DNA of 64,000 nt, taken from contig NC_058515.1 in the NCBI RefSeq assembly GCF_020382885.2, positions 3,889,223 to 3,953,222 on the forward strand, read 5' to 3'. Position numbers and translations under genes: made by a program. This document shows positions 24,201-37,500 of the stretch, piece after piece (the first letter of the stretch is position 1; each line of letters starts with the position of its first letter). Source of the DNA: Scatophagus argus. Its lineage: Eukaryota; Chordata; Actinopteri; Scatophagidae. Under the pieces are notes generated by a model, which worked only from the letters and a program-made list of their open reading frames with translations, searched no databases and was not told the origin of the DNA.

Positions 24201-27200
24201 TAAAAAAACAGTAAACACACACACAAAAAACAGTGTTTCTTGTCAGGTAAAGAAAAAACTTGCTATTGATGAAATATGGATGTAGTTGTCTGATGTTGGG
24301 ACACAAGCACAGACATCTGTTGAAATAAAACACATTTATACTGCTAAAATACCAACTCGTGTTCCCATTTGTTGTGTTTTGTGTTTTGATAGACCCAATT
24401 GTTAAACGTGAGAACATTCAGTGCCAGAGCAGCAGATGCAATACCTCATCACATAAAGAACTTTAAAATTTTAGGATGAACAGCTAAATTTGACAACTTA
24501 CACTTACATTCTCATTGCACTGTTTGTAGCAGATCTCGTATGTCCAGCAGTTCTTTGTTTCGTTCGATGGAGGTGTCCATTTCAGTTTGAGGACACCTTT
24601 TTCTTCAGTTACATCCAGTTTTAGTGGTGGTGCCACTGAGGAGATTGTACATGGACAAAAAATGAGAAAAAAAAAGAAAAAAAGACTAAAAAGAGATTCA
24701 GTCAGTGATTATTTAAGTGTCTGCACAACAAACAAATGTTTTTACTTTACTTCCATAATTTGTAATGATGTAATAATTAACTATCAGAGGTAACACCAAC
24801 CAAATTTAGGATTAAAGGTGATCATTTCATCTTCAGTCTGCAAAAGGATGCAGATGTCTTCGTCAGGTTGCAGGTTCAGGTTGCAATAATTCCTCTCTCC
24901 ACTGCTGTGAAACTCATCACACGTATTTAAACTTTTTATAGTTTCATCCTGCTGTCCACAAACCCTGTAATGACAAAATGTGGAGGTGATAAGACAAGTG
25001 AAGGGAAGGCAACACAAGAAATTATTAGACGACATCTAGTGCACATGCAGAACACAGCTTTCGCTCTTATTTGCAATGTTCTCACCGTGCTGCAAAAATA
25101 CAAGAGATCATGCAATTCCTTCAGTGGCCATTAGATGTCCTTAAAGTTCACAGATCTTCTGCTGCTCATTAAAATCCCTGTTGCCTCAGCAATGTCCCTG
25201 AAGCCCATTACTTAATTTCCATCAGCGCCGAACGAAGGAAGAATAAAACGACAATTTTGCCATCTGTTACTCTAATTCTCACCTGTAGGAGAGCATCATT
25301 TTCTGAGACTGATGTGCTGGGATCCAGGAACAGTTCCTTCCAGTGCTGGGGAAGGCGCATTTGAAGTCCTTCACCAGTTCACCTGTGTAGTACAAAGGCG
25401 AACATATCACATACATACACATAGCTCAAATATGGTCTTAAAGCTTCATAATAGATGCACAGAGCAGCCTAAAAACAGAACCTCTGCATTGCAACGAGGT
25501 CATTTCAGCTGTTTCTTACCTCTGGGTTTTTGAGTTGGAATGGCCAAGGTCGCAGATTGTCTCCCATCTGAACTGTTGCACTGACTGACAGTCCAAACGC
25601 TGACCGTCCAATTATCAGAATGGATCTCTTCAGTGAGAAAACGTAGTGTAATATTTCTCCAGATTGAACATGTCGTTTTCTGGGGAAAACGAGGGCATAA
25701 AGAAAATCAGGCAGAGGAGACTTTAGATTATCTTGCAATTATCTAAGAAATAAACAATGTTGACTATCATGTTGCTTTCATCAAAGTTAAATGACAGTAC
25801 TGTGATCATGCATTTTGAAGACATTTGCAGAGTGTATGCCACAAAACTTTACAACCTCTTAAATGTAACTATATGATCGTCCTTATTTTGATATTTTCTT
25901 TAGTTTTTTGACACATTATTTGTCCTCTGTGCATAACATATGAGTACCACATGTCACCGTCTTTCACAGGAATCGAAGTCTTGCTTAAACACGTATGGGG
26001 TTGGAGTGAGTCAGTGAGATGATTTTACCAAGTAAGATTCTGTACTAACTAACTGTTGCAGCTGCGCAAGCTTGTTGTCACTGAGTCATTTTAACAAGAT
26101 GAGGAGGCGTGAGTTTGTGTTTCAGTCACAATAATGTCAAAAAAAAAAAAAAAAAAAAAAGCAGGCAAATCTGCTGTCAAAAGCACTCGGTCAATATATT
26201 AGTGTAGAAAATTTGTCAGTTATTGTTATTAATAACGCAACCACCGAAACAACCACCGTATTGATACAAAGTACAGATGTTAATCTTTCAAGGCAAAGGG
26301 GTCCATGGCTACCATAAGAAGCGGTCACAGGGATGTGGGAGTCATGGACATATGAGATCAGAGAACATCACAGCACACAGTGGGTGATGTTAGCCTGTCA
26401 GGGGTCATAACAGAGGGTGATACTGGAGAGACCTGCAACAGCCAGTGACATGGATACATTTACTTTGCCAAATTATGCCAGTAAAAACCCTACTATCTAA
26501 GATATCTGTATATGCAGCCATGATGATGATAATATATGGTAACCAGAATATTCGTTTCACATTTGCTTTGTTTTGTTTTAGTTCAATAAAGTATCTTATT
26601 TAAAGTCTAAAGTCATTCAGATTAATGCGACTTGTAAGAGGCAGATTGTCTGTAAACAACTGGTACGACAAGTCTGAATAACTCAGGAATTTAATTTGTA
26701 CCTGTGAAGAAATCTGACACCAACTCTACAAAATCACTCACACATGCCACTTCAAAACAGATCTGCTTGCACAAATGAGTAGGCTATATATCACGTATTA
26801 CTGCATTTAGCAAGTGATTAAAGAGTGTGTTTTGTTGTCATAAGGAAAGGGCAGCACCACAGCCTAGCAATAATCTAATCAACTTTTCTGCAGTTGACAA
26901 ATGTCAACAGCCAGCTCTCAAATCGGAATACTGCAGATTTCTTGAATGCATCACTAAGGAAGATTTTTTTTCCATAACTGAGTCCAAAATAACTGATGTG
27001 CTTTACTAGTTGGCAGTACATGTAATGTAATGTAATGTAATGTACGCTTTCAAATATACCACAAACAATGCGTTTCATCCAGTTCCTTACATTTTTTGCA
27101 TCCTTCACCATGAACTGGATCTTGCTGTCTTCAAGCTGAACACTGGGTTTCTCCCAGGACACATTCACAGTGAATGCATCGAGCCACTTGTACGACAGCC

Positions 27201-28655
27201 CTGTTGGTGCGGGAAGCTGATCTGTAGGGAAGATAATAAAGTGTAACTAATCACACCCGTCCAGATTTAATGAACCCATTGGGCTCAAAGAATCACGAGC
27301 AATCAGTGAATTCGTTTTTTTTTTCCATTCATGATTTGAATCACTACCTTACCTATCTTTTATCCTACGAATATTTTGAGTTACCCTGATAGACGTTATA
27401 ATCTAACACTGAACTTCCTTTGTTAATTTAGCAGTTGTCTTTTGATTGGGCGTTTTAGTAAATTGTGTTATAAATCCATCCATTGGTTTTGTATACCGCG
27501 GGGTGGGGGGTACAGCTCACTGCTGTGTTCACTTCTGCTGCTGACATGAACTCAAACGAGACGCAGGAGGTTTTCTGTGAGATACACATGAGATACACAT
27601 GTGGTTGTGGAGTCGGTTTAAAGTTCTAAACTCCAGTGGATTCCTTCGTGAAAATGTTCTCGTCTATTCCCACAAGACCAGGAGTATCTGTTGAGTTTGC
27701 ATGTTTCCATTTTCTTCCATTTTTTTTTTTTTTAATAAAAAAGATATAAGAGAACCAAACCGAACATAGTATGTTTTTGGCTCCATGTTACATTTTATGA
27801 ACAAAAATATTTCATTTCATATTGAGTTTTAATAAGATATTTGGTCGTTGCACAACTGCAGAGATTTCTGGTCTATCTTGAGATCTCTGTTTGAGTTCTG
27901 CCTGCACCGTAATAACAAAATAAAGGCGCCACTACATTTACACAACAGTCATTCACTGGATGTTAAGTATAGTTTTCCGTTAATAAGAAGTAGAAATATA
28001 TATACATATATATTTCATTCAAACTCGGCAGACGAAGATTTGATTGATCTGAAAATGTATCTGAAATTTGTAGTCGCGATAAGACTTTTTAAAACAAATT
28101 ATCTTATTCTATTTCCGGGTAAAAGTGCCTGTAATTCCTGACTGTCAACAGTGCATTAAAACCTCGTATACACAGACGCTAATTACAAGACAGGCATGGC
28201 GCCAAAGGGGGACAAAATACTGAGAGAAGAACTAAAATAAACTGAAAAAATAGAATTAATCAGCACAAATACCAGATACAATATCACATCATTAATAAAT
28301 GTAGTAAACAGAAGGAAACTGAAATACCACATGATTAGGATAATAAACTCTTCTAAAACTAGACCAGGTCCGAAATGGACAATTAATGATATCTTTTTAA
28401 AAAAAAAACAGCTGTGTGATAAGCTATCCTGTCGAAAGTGCGTCGTCATTTAAGCTTGCTAATTGAACTTTGGTAACTTTGGTTGTGTGGTGGAATAATA
28501 AAACACTTAGCTATTCCTTAAAAGGTAACTTGTCAGAAATAGCCTATCTAATTTTAGCGTCAGGTAATGACGGACTCCTTACCTGCTTTACATTGAAGTA
28601 CCATTATCATGGCGGTGTACGCCAAGAAGACGAACAATTTCATAGTTAAAGTCAT
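21264..28655 (-). CDS. il13ra1: IL-13 receptor alpha-1-like class I cytokine receptor, distal copy
   Basis: Ten coding exons, 5' to 3' on minus: 28583-28655, 27091-27221, 25520-25679, 25283-25382, 24801-24964, 24508-24635, 24052-24199, 22704-22803, 21471-21555, 21264-21362. Phases close throughout, giving 395 aa. Signal peptide: MKLFVFLAYTAMIM core. The first FNIII module begins DQLPAPTGLSYKWLDAF. Exon 4 has CAFPSTGRNCSW (C-x8-C-x-W). Exons 5-7 form the other modules. The usual WSxWS position reads CFGSRIESDY, with no tryptophan. The membrane helix is LVAVVIPIILSICVILSCY. The tail has a Box1 very like mammalian IL13RA1 (CPIIPDPSAIFKDI), then GNLYTPVPEP and CKITLV. It would act at the cell surface in IL-4/IL-13 signalling. 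Exon 5 uses a weak donor (GTTGGT). This copy lies next to dock11, the mammalian arrangement. A non-coding 5' exon is likely, as an acceptor-like TTTCTTCCAG precedes the ATG by about 30 bases. Confidence 0.88.
22211..22568 (-). mobile_element. Full-length tRNA-derived SINE
   Basis: On the minus strand the element starts GGGGCAGCTGTGGCCTAGAG (A-box-like) and has a B box GGTTCGATTCC. A body with GAGCAAGGCACTTAACCCCC follows, and it ends AATAAAGCTGATTCTTCTTC. This layout is a common SINE of spiny-rayed fishes. It is inserted in the intron between exons 8 and 9 of the distal receptor, in the gene's own orientation. Confidence 0.8.
23046..23403 (-). mobile_element. tRNA-like SINE family with GGATGGATG tail, copy 1
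   Basis: On the minus strand it reads GGTGGCACAGTGGTGTAGTG, a B box GGTTCGAATCC, a conserved middle with CCCGGAGTTT-like and CTCCCACAATACC words, and a tail GAAAATGGATGGATGGAT. A near-identical copy is at 50662-51019. It lies in intron 7 of the distal receptor. Confidence 0.8.
26139..26160. repeat. Poly-A run
   Basis: About 22 consecutive A on the plus strand, in intron 2 of the distal receptor. Confidence 0.9.
27017..27044. repeat. (ATGTA)n pentanucleotide repeat
   Basis: About five tandem GTAAT units adjoin exon 2 of the distal receptor. Confidence 0.85.
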
Positions 28656-29080
28656 GTTGTCCTCAGGGCTCTGAGCGCTTATTTCATCTGGAAGAAAGTC
28701 AAGTCTCCCTGTCCTCCTGTGGGCTACTCCAAGCAAAAATAAATCTCGGCGTCAGGATGTCTGGGATCAAAACAGAAGAAAAAAAATATATATGAAGAAT
28801 ACGTGAAAGGGGAAAACAAAGGAAAAGTTAAAGAAAACACAGTGACCAAAAGCACCTTAACAGTCTCGGTGGAACCGCGGAGTCCTCTGTGAACAACGAG
28901 GCGGAGCCGAAGTATGAGTGGGAGGAAAGCTGTGATGACAGTACGGGAATGACAATGGGGGTATGATACACCAGCAGTTTTCCATGATAGACACCTAAGC
29001 GGCTACGAAAACAGTGAGTTAAAAAAAAGTCACATGCTGCCCATTAGGCTCTCTTAATGAATGCAGAACGCGCATGTCTG
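28656..29080 (-). promoter_or_regulatory. 5' UTR and promoter region of the distal receptor
   Basis: Minus-strand DNA upstream of the ATG at 28655 has two pyrimidine-rich acceptor-like sites, near 28690 and 28765. This suggests a non-coding first exon. The segment around 28870-28920 is CpG-containing and may be the start site. No TATA box was assigned. Confidence 0.35.
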
Positions 29081-29699
29081 CTATCTTAAGTGCAACATCC
29101 CAAACCGCAATTGTCCTTCCAATCTTCCAGGAAGCCGTCAGGCCCTAAATGAGTCTGTGAATCATTAACCTGATTATGTGTATGGTAATGGATTTCTGCA
29201 GCAGCAAACAACACAGTGGACAAACTGATGATAGAAAGCCAATAAAAACATACTGAACATTTGACTTCAGTGGTATTACTTTCCGAAATACTGTTGCTAT
29301 CTAGGAAAACCACACAGCACCCCTTACAGGAAGGAGCACTAGCTGTGTGTTTCAAGGTGAAACAAAACCCTAGTTGATATTCTAATTGTTTTTTTTTATC
29401 ATGTGACTCAGATTTAAAGCAAACTTTTTGGAAGCCCAGAGGCCAAATGATTTTGTCTCTTTTATGGTGGCCTGTAAGATAAGATTAACTTTACATCTTA
29501 TCTTACATAAGAACACAATGGAGTGCAAAAAAAAAAAAAGGCAAAAGTATTCAAAACAGTTTCAAAAATAAAAAGATTTATAAATGAACAGTTTTAAAAT
29601 ATATACTGCTATACAGGCCATATACATATCAGCATAGTGGTGGAAGGTGATGATTGAGGGTAAGTATTGCAAATTAAGGCCCTTAATTACATTTTGTCA

Positions 29700-29830
29700 A
29701 TCAATGGGGCATCTGAGACTGAGCACTTTTGCACCCACTCATGTTCCAGTGTTGCTGAAAGTCTGAAACCACAACAGTGGAGCCTGTTAATAGCAGCGGA
29801 TTAATACCCGTGTTTTCGGAGTCTGTGTGT
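29700..29830 (+). mobile_element. Short Tc1-like remnant
   Basis: CTGAAACCACAACAGTGGAG and the following TGTTAATAGCAGCGGATTAAT closely match bases 602-650, the end of the Tc1-like copy near the left edge. It lies between the distal receptor and dock11. Confidence 0.5.
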
Positions 29831-30149
29831 ATGTCTGTGTGTATAAGAGGCTTTTTAAACCCTTTTTTCCCCAGTAAACAAAATGTTCTTACCACAAGGT
29901 CCATTTTAGTAGTTGTTCTGCAGCTTTCAGTCCCACTCCCGCTGCTGATGGAGTTCCCGGATATTACAGAGATGTGGATGTCTTCTGAGCATTTGCAAGT
30001 CTTCATTTAACGTTGGCATTCAAGGTGCCAAGGAAGATCTGGGCGACCAGGTAGCTTGAAAACAGCTGCTAAATGGACCTTGTGGTGACACTGTTCTGTC
30101 AATGACTGTCTCCAAGATCAAGGCAGAACTGTCAATCTCAATAGTTTTG

Positions 30150-31597
30150 TTTCTGGTTTTATTGGAAAAGAGGCTTTACAAAGTAGACTAAGTTTGACAA
30201 GCAGCTGCACGTCAGTATACAATGCAATAAAAATGAAAAAAAAAAAAAAAATCTCTCTGCTCGGACAGATTTGTGAGTCCAAAACATTTCAGATATAAAT
30301 ACATACATACAGTACGTACAAACATACATGGATACAGAATTCACTTTACAGCATGACAGCAAATTATGTACACATTTGTTTAAATATTATTCATCTATCT
30401 GCTAATTACAGTGTAGCACTTGTGAAATACCGTGAATAACCAGCATTTGATGAAGGTCTTATTACTTGAGATAAGGGAGCCTGTTCAGAAGGCAGAGCAG
30501 AAAGGCACTGGATCTTGACCCAGATGAGCGGAACTCCGTACTTAACTCACTCTACAGAAGTAAATACTATCACACAGCTGTGATCAGTGTGTCCTGTCCT
30601 GTTTCTGACTTATAATGTCCACAGGCCATAAAATGAGCCCCTAGAGAATACTGTTTCAGTGATTGTTATACAGCTCTTGTAGGATTCATCACTATCGTTG
30701 CTTTCCTGGTGCAACATTATTCACGATCTCTTATGCAATCTAGAACATTAGTTACTTAAGATCAACTACTTTTAATCTAACAAAGCCTTCTTAAGAGCAG
30801 CTCTGTCTCATAGCTTTAATACAACCCTGAGGTCTGCCTTTTATTAACAGACTGAGAAAGCCTTTACATTTGTCGTTAAACAAATATGGTGGTAACTTTG
30901 GCCCGATGCTTACTAAAAGCTGCTGCTCTTTAGACGTGACTTATCTCTTTATCACAAACTGCTGACCTATAAAGACTAACCCTTGGCATACTTTAGATCT
31001 CGAAGCATTTAATGAGGTGTTACAACAGAACAGGTTGAGCTGGGATATCATGACAGCCTGACACAAATGCTTGGCCTAAGAAAACACTGCACTGCTACAA
31101 AGACGAGCTGCTTTTATTTCCTTATTGTCAACTCAAGAGTTAAAATGTCATTCTGGAGGGAGTGTGGTGTGTCCTGCATAGATCTGGAGGGCAACACTGC
31201 AGAGAGAAGATGCAAAAACTATTTTAGTACAGTATCTCTCTCTTAAGAAACAGTCAATTATTGCAAACGCAGAAAAAAAAGTGCAATGCAACCTAGCACA
31301 ACTAGACAGAACACCTAAACCTGACATGCTGACATTTAGTTGGTGTTGCTGCAATACATTCTCAGAAACACTGCTGCTGTGGCTTGAATATTTTCTCCAG
31401 CTGCCGTGCTGCAATTCTTCAGCTCAGCCATTTACTGATGATGAAGATAGACAAATTGGGGGGGGGGGTTGCCAAGCTGGGCAGACATCAAATAGAGATT
31501 TGCCCATGTTATCATCCAGTTCAGGTCCTTCAGGGAAAAGTGAGAGGATATACGCGAGGGCGGGTGGCAAGGCGGAGGGAGGCCAGAGGGACAGAGG
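30150..31597 (-). other. dock11: Probable 3' UTR of dock11
   Basis: It follows the stop at 31598. Minus-strand AATAAA signals occur at 31118-31113 and 30163-30158; the latter gives a UTR of about 1.45 kb. No other gene is evident between here and 28655. Confidence 0.5.
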
Positions 31598-34500
31598 TCA
31601 GCCCAGATCAGTGGATGTCCCGCTGATTGCACGAAACACATGGAGGGAGTTTTGTAACAGCGAGCGCATCATATCCTCCTGGTAGATCTGGGGTCAAAGC
31701 AAAACACAGACAGGATGAACGTCAGTTCTCATATAAAGGTAGAGGTCGGACATGCACGCACACACACACACACACGCTGCTACCAAACTCATATCAGAGA
31801 ACGAAAAGAAAAAAAAAGGAAGGCCATACAAGCATTTAAAAACAAATCCTAAACGAATCTGATTATTGTTTGGTTTTGACAAATTCCGTCTCGCATGGTC
31901 AATCACTGTGACGACCTGATAATCTGGCTAAATTATTTCACTCAGTTCCTTTGATTATGATTCTGTTTGAATCGCTGAACAAATTTGAGATGTGTGCAGC
32001 GATTGGGAGATCTGACAGTAGGCTTCCAGTGTGGCTAGCTGTGTTTATACCACCAGTTATTAAACATTTGCATCTGTTCCAACTGTTGCTGCTGCAGAAA
32101 CATGTCAAGCAAAAGTGTTCACGCTGCAGAAAGTGTAAGGAGTGTAAAAGACTGCAGGGTGGTACAGGCTGAATCATATTTGTATATATTATTTTATTTA
32201 ATTTGCTTAGTTATAAGCACTTTCACTGGGTTAGGACATGAGAGTAAATTAAACTATGCACACTCTCACGCACTCTATATTTCAATTACTTTTGAGGAAC
32301 TTGTTTCTACCGAAGGGACAGGGTCTCCCCATGGATCCGTTGCTCAAGCGATATTTTGCAAAAGCACAGGAACTTTGGTGGTGAGGTTTGCACCGCTAAA
32401 CATTTCTGATTGGTCATGTACTCGCAGCATTTTATTTCAGGCACCATTTTTGGACACATCGATACGACATTATAGATGAAAGCAAACAAAAGAGGGACAA
32501 ATGTCACACAGTTTTTGTATGGTCACATGTAAGAATGACACATACAAACAGCCTTAACAAATAAGTGGATTAATTTGCCTAATCATTCAAAAAAACACAT
32601 TTAAGGTAAAAAAGAAAATGGGTAGGAGTTTTGCAATATTACAAAACACCGTGAGAAAATCTAATAGAGAACTAGAATGATGATTAAACTGTACCTCCTC
32701 AAAATCTGGTTAAAAGCAGGTTGCTTTTGTGGCTTGTCAGCTGATTTACACTTTATCTGAGACATTCTTGAATTTATACGTCAGCTGTTCATTCATCAGC
32801 CTCAACATCCTAGTTTTGGTTTACTAGTCATCCTAGTTGTAGATGACTCAGTTTACAGCTAACTCCATACAAAACATTTAGGTCTTTCATTTCTAGAGGA
32901 CAGATTTGTACATTTTATTTACTTCAAGTGTAACTGCATGGCTTGAGACAAAAAGGTGAACTGATGGCCAAAACCTTATTTGTCAGTATTCTGGTTTGCT
33001 ATGGACTAACTGAGGTAGCAGAAGAGCTACTGTCAGGTTGGATGTGCGTTGCAGTGCTACCCAGGAAACAAAATTTGATTTATGGGATATTTCATATGCG
33101 TGATTCTAATCCAACTGCCAGCACCGTGTCTCGGACTGATCCAAGAAATTTGTCAAAATTTACACTCCAATTACATTCCATTCATTTGGATACATTTTAA
33201 TTGCGTGAATTACCTGATTAATTATCTTTTAGTGTCACCTGTCCAGATGTAAGGCCTGACTACAACCCATATTTTAAGTTACTGCATTCTGATTGCTGTT
33301 ATGTTTTATCATCCAAATTCACATATATTACCATTTAACCATAAAATGTCTGGAAGAGACCAACTGAGAAGGTGCAAACTTATAATAAATATGTTTAAAA
33401 AAAAAAGAACAAAAACACAAACTGAGTTCGAACATACTTTATCATCACATTACCTGTTTTTCCTTAAAGCTTAAAGGCCAGCACATTGGAGGGAAAAAAG
33501 CCAGACTTGTTAGATGTGGTAAAATCAGAGCAGTGTTATAAGTATTATCATATGTCGAACAAGCACTATGACGCTATGTAACTCAACCCAACCAACACGA
33601 CTTGAACCCCTGGTATTCAAACTGCAACACGCCACAACACATTTCACTGAGAACAAAGTACACCATAGTGAGCTTTAGGTTACAGCACAAACAGACAGCA
33701 AAGCTAAAGAAACATACACATAGAAACAGAGACTGTATGTCAGTGTTTTTAAACAGTGAAGCAAACCCATTTCTGCAATCAACTCACTTTTAGGAGAGTG
33801 ACTCTCCCAACAAAGATTACGAGAACAGGGATAGACATGTGCAAGAGTCATTTCACATTTGTTACAGTGAGTCATTATTCCAGCAAATGAAATACGGAAT
33901 TCAGTTTCAGTTGTTGCTTAACATACCATGACTCACCTCAACTCTATCCACTACCATGGACTACCTACGTGGACATGCACTCCCACTACATGTTAAACAC
34001 ATGTTAAACATTATGAATCGCTCCTACAGAAAGAGGTATAAGAAAGTTCTTCCATTTACGATGGTAGCTGAACATTATTAAAAACAGTCCTGAGGCACAG
34101 AGCACAGCAGTAGCGCGGTTGATAGGGTGTTGTTCAAGTGAAAAAGGAGCAGCATTCATGTCGCTGTTGTCATTTGGCTATCATGGCAGCACAAGACACA
34201 AAAAAATTTTTGTTAACCTCTGTTGAACCAGAAGAACCAACAGATACCACTAGTGGTAAGTGAGAAAACACTCTTTACTATGATAAGGGGAGGTCTGTGT
34301 TTCATTTCAGCACATCAGAACAGAACTAAATGTGTGCGTGATAAAGGGTGATTACCGGCTCGTGGATGATGTCAGACAACTCCTTCACCATTTCTTTGAA
34401 GTTGGACTTAAGGCCCTCGTGATACTCAAACTGGTCCTCCTTGATCAAACGCTCGTTTATGTCAAGAGCCATACTGCAAGCCTGGACAAAACGCCTGCAA

Positions 34501-37500
34501 TTATTTAAAATAACATGACAAATTTAATAATCATGAAAAAAAAGAAAGAATGATCAAAATTATAATCAACAAGCAGCACTGTCAGTTAGTGGAAAGTTCA
34601 AAGTCTACCTGAAAATGTCCTTAAGGTCTTTTACTTTCTTGCTGCCAGACTGGTTAGATTTGCTGTCATCCAGGAATGCTCTGGCATAGGCCATGGGACC
34701 TGCATTCACCTGCACAGAAACATGCCTGGAAGTGTTAAGCATTCTTTAAGACTGATTAGAAAACATATTCCAATCAGCTTTTGTACTGCACTCGAAGCAA
34801 AGTGCAATGACGTTCATGTTCATGCCTTATTATTTGATGGACTATAAACACTATAAACTAAAATAAAAGTGAGTAATTTGACGTGCGGCGCCTGTGTTTA
34901 TTTTTCCCTTTTCCACGTCACCAAGGGCCATGAAGCTTTACCTGCACAGAGACGCAACCCTGCAGCTTGAGCTGCAGTTGGATCATGTCCACCTCCTGGC
35001 TGGAGCAGAGCTTGGTCAACTCTGCTGTTCGTGCCTTCATCTCATCTATGGCCACATCCACCGGCTTAAGCTCCACCTGCTTCTCCCCCACCACCTCCAC
35101 ACGCTTCTTCACATACGGGAAGGTGTTGGCAGCTGGGAACAAGAAGGAGGGCAAAAGTGGCTGTGTGATGTGAAGTGTGACAAACTAAGGAAGAACAAAA
35201 TGAACACAAGTGATACATGCTTCGTTAAAAGGTCGCCTCCAAGTAAAACCTCAGTCGCTTGTCATTCAGATGTGATGACAAAACTAAGAGCTAAAACTTC
35301 TTGTTTTTTAGCAAGGCAAACAAGCAACAGAATGTGCAAAAGCATCTGTTGTTTTTCTGTTGTTCAGAGTATACACTGAGATGAAAACATGATAAAATCT
35401 GTTCACAATGAGAACTAGATTAAAATAAAATGATATAAGCTAGAGATATCTGAATAGGGTGCAGCACCCAGCTGTCACTTACTACAGTAACCGGCTGTTC
35501 TAATGTTAAATGCCATTCAGGAGGACATGACACTGCACAAACACACAGAACAATAGGTGCAAAGTAACCCCAGGCTGTGTGATGCTTATCCTACATGTTT
35601 GGAGAAACTCTTAACAGGCTCCTGTTACCGTTAATTCTTTAACTGCAAATGTCAAACAAAGCGGGAACGCGGGTACGTTTGACGTACTTGTGAGCACAGT
35701 CCTCTTCTTGCACTGCTCCTCCACCCCGCCGTGTTTTTTGCCTGACAGCGTGTAAGGTGTCTCAAACACAAAGCGGTTGATGTTGTGGCACTTTTCAAAG
35801 TCTGTTTTCTTCTCAGGCGCCTCCTTCTCGTCGAAGTACGGCTTGACAAACGTCACCTGGATGTAGGCGAACTTGGGGTCCAGTTCTTTGGGGTTTACCT
35901 GTGGGAAAGCAATTGCCTTTAGCAAAATGTACAGTGCCTATAAAAAGTATTCACCCCGTTGGATGTTCTCCCCTTTCATTGCTTTTATGAATGGAATCAT
36001 AGTCAATATAATAATTAACGATGAATAATGACAATGTAATAAATGTAAACAACGCTGTATAATTACATCATAAATGTTCACTTTCTTCAAGTCCGCACTT
36101 TGTACATGTACCTTTGACCCCAGTCATAGCACTGAGTCTGTGTAGACAGATTTCAGTCAGGCTTGCACATTTGGACACTGCAATTTTACTCTATTCTTCT
36201 TTGCAAAACCTCTCTATCTTGCTCAAGCTCTGTCATGTTTGCACAGGGATCAGGTGTGAACAGCCCTTTTCATGTCCAATTCTCTATTGGACTGAGGTCT
36301 GGTCTTTGACTCGTCCACTCCAGAACACTCACCTTGTCTTCAAATGTCTCTTGCAACCTCCAGGATTTCCCTATATCTTACCCTCTACCTTTACAAGACA
36401 TTTCTCATCCAAGAGACTTCAGCAGTTCATGTTCATCAAGACCAAACGGACTAGTCTGACCAGCTGGTGAGGAATACAATAGAAGATGACTCCAACCACC
36501 TTGCTAACTACAATGTTGGGCGTTTGCCACACTCCGGAGCAACAACGAATCAAAGTAATAGTGGCCCTGAGGATGACTCCACAGACGCGAAATATCTGTA
36601 TTCCCCACCAGCTGGTCAGACTAGTCTAGTCTGGTCTTGATGAGCATGAACAGATGGAGCCTCTTGGATGAGAGGCAAAAAGTCTTCAAAGACATATAAC
36701 CAAAGTCCAGCTGTGCTTAATTCAATCTCTTTGAGATAGCTTTGACCTGGATCAATGAGAATATCCACAGACATCAGACCAAAGAACTTTCTTCCAGCTG
36801 ATCTTAGAGTCTGCCTTTGGGCAAACGCTAGTCAAGATTTAACGTGAGCTTTCTGCATGGCTTTCTTCCATAAAGCTTTGACTGGTGAAGAACCCGTGCA
36901 ACAGTTGTTGTGTGCAGAGTCTCTCCCATCCCAGCTGCTGAAGTTTTTAAGTCCACCAGAGTAGTCACAGGTGTCTTGATGACCTGCCACATTAGTCGCC
37001 TTCTTGCATGGTCACTCAGTATGTAAGGACGGCATTCTGTCAGCAGATATCTTATCATAACTTACTGTACATTATCTACACGTGTCATATTCCTGCCATT
37101 GCTTAATGATTGATTTAACTGAACTCCAGGGATGTATTCATCCAATGACTCCATAGACTACTAGCACCAAATGGCTGCACCTCTGCTGAATTAGGTGAGT
37201 CACTTTAAAGGGGGTGAATATTTATGCAATCACTTATTTTACATTACATATCTTTAATTAAATGACACAAACTTGTAGAAATCTGTTTTCACTTTGACTT
37301 TTTGTAGATTTTTGTCAAAAAAAAATTATATTGACTCTGATTTTATTTATAAAAGTAATAAAAGGAGAAAACATCCAAGGGATGGAATACTTCTTACAGG
37401 CACTGTAATGTAAGACATGGCAGAAAGTCAGCTAAGTGACGGTGAGTAAGAAAAATGTCATCCAAAAGCAACCTTAACTTTCCTAATATCTTCATGGTAA

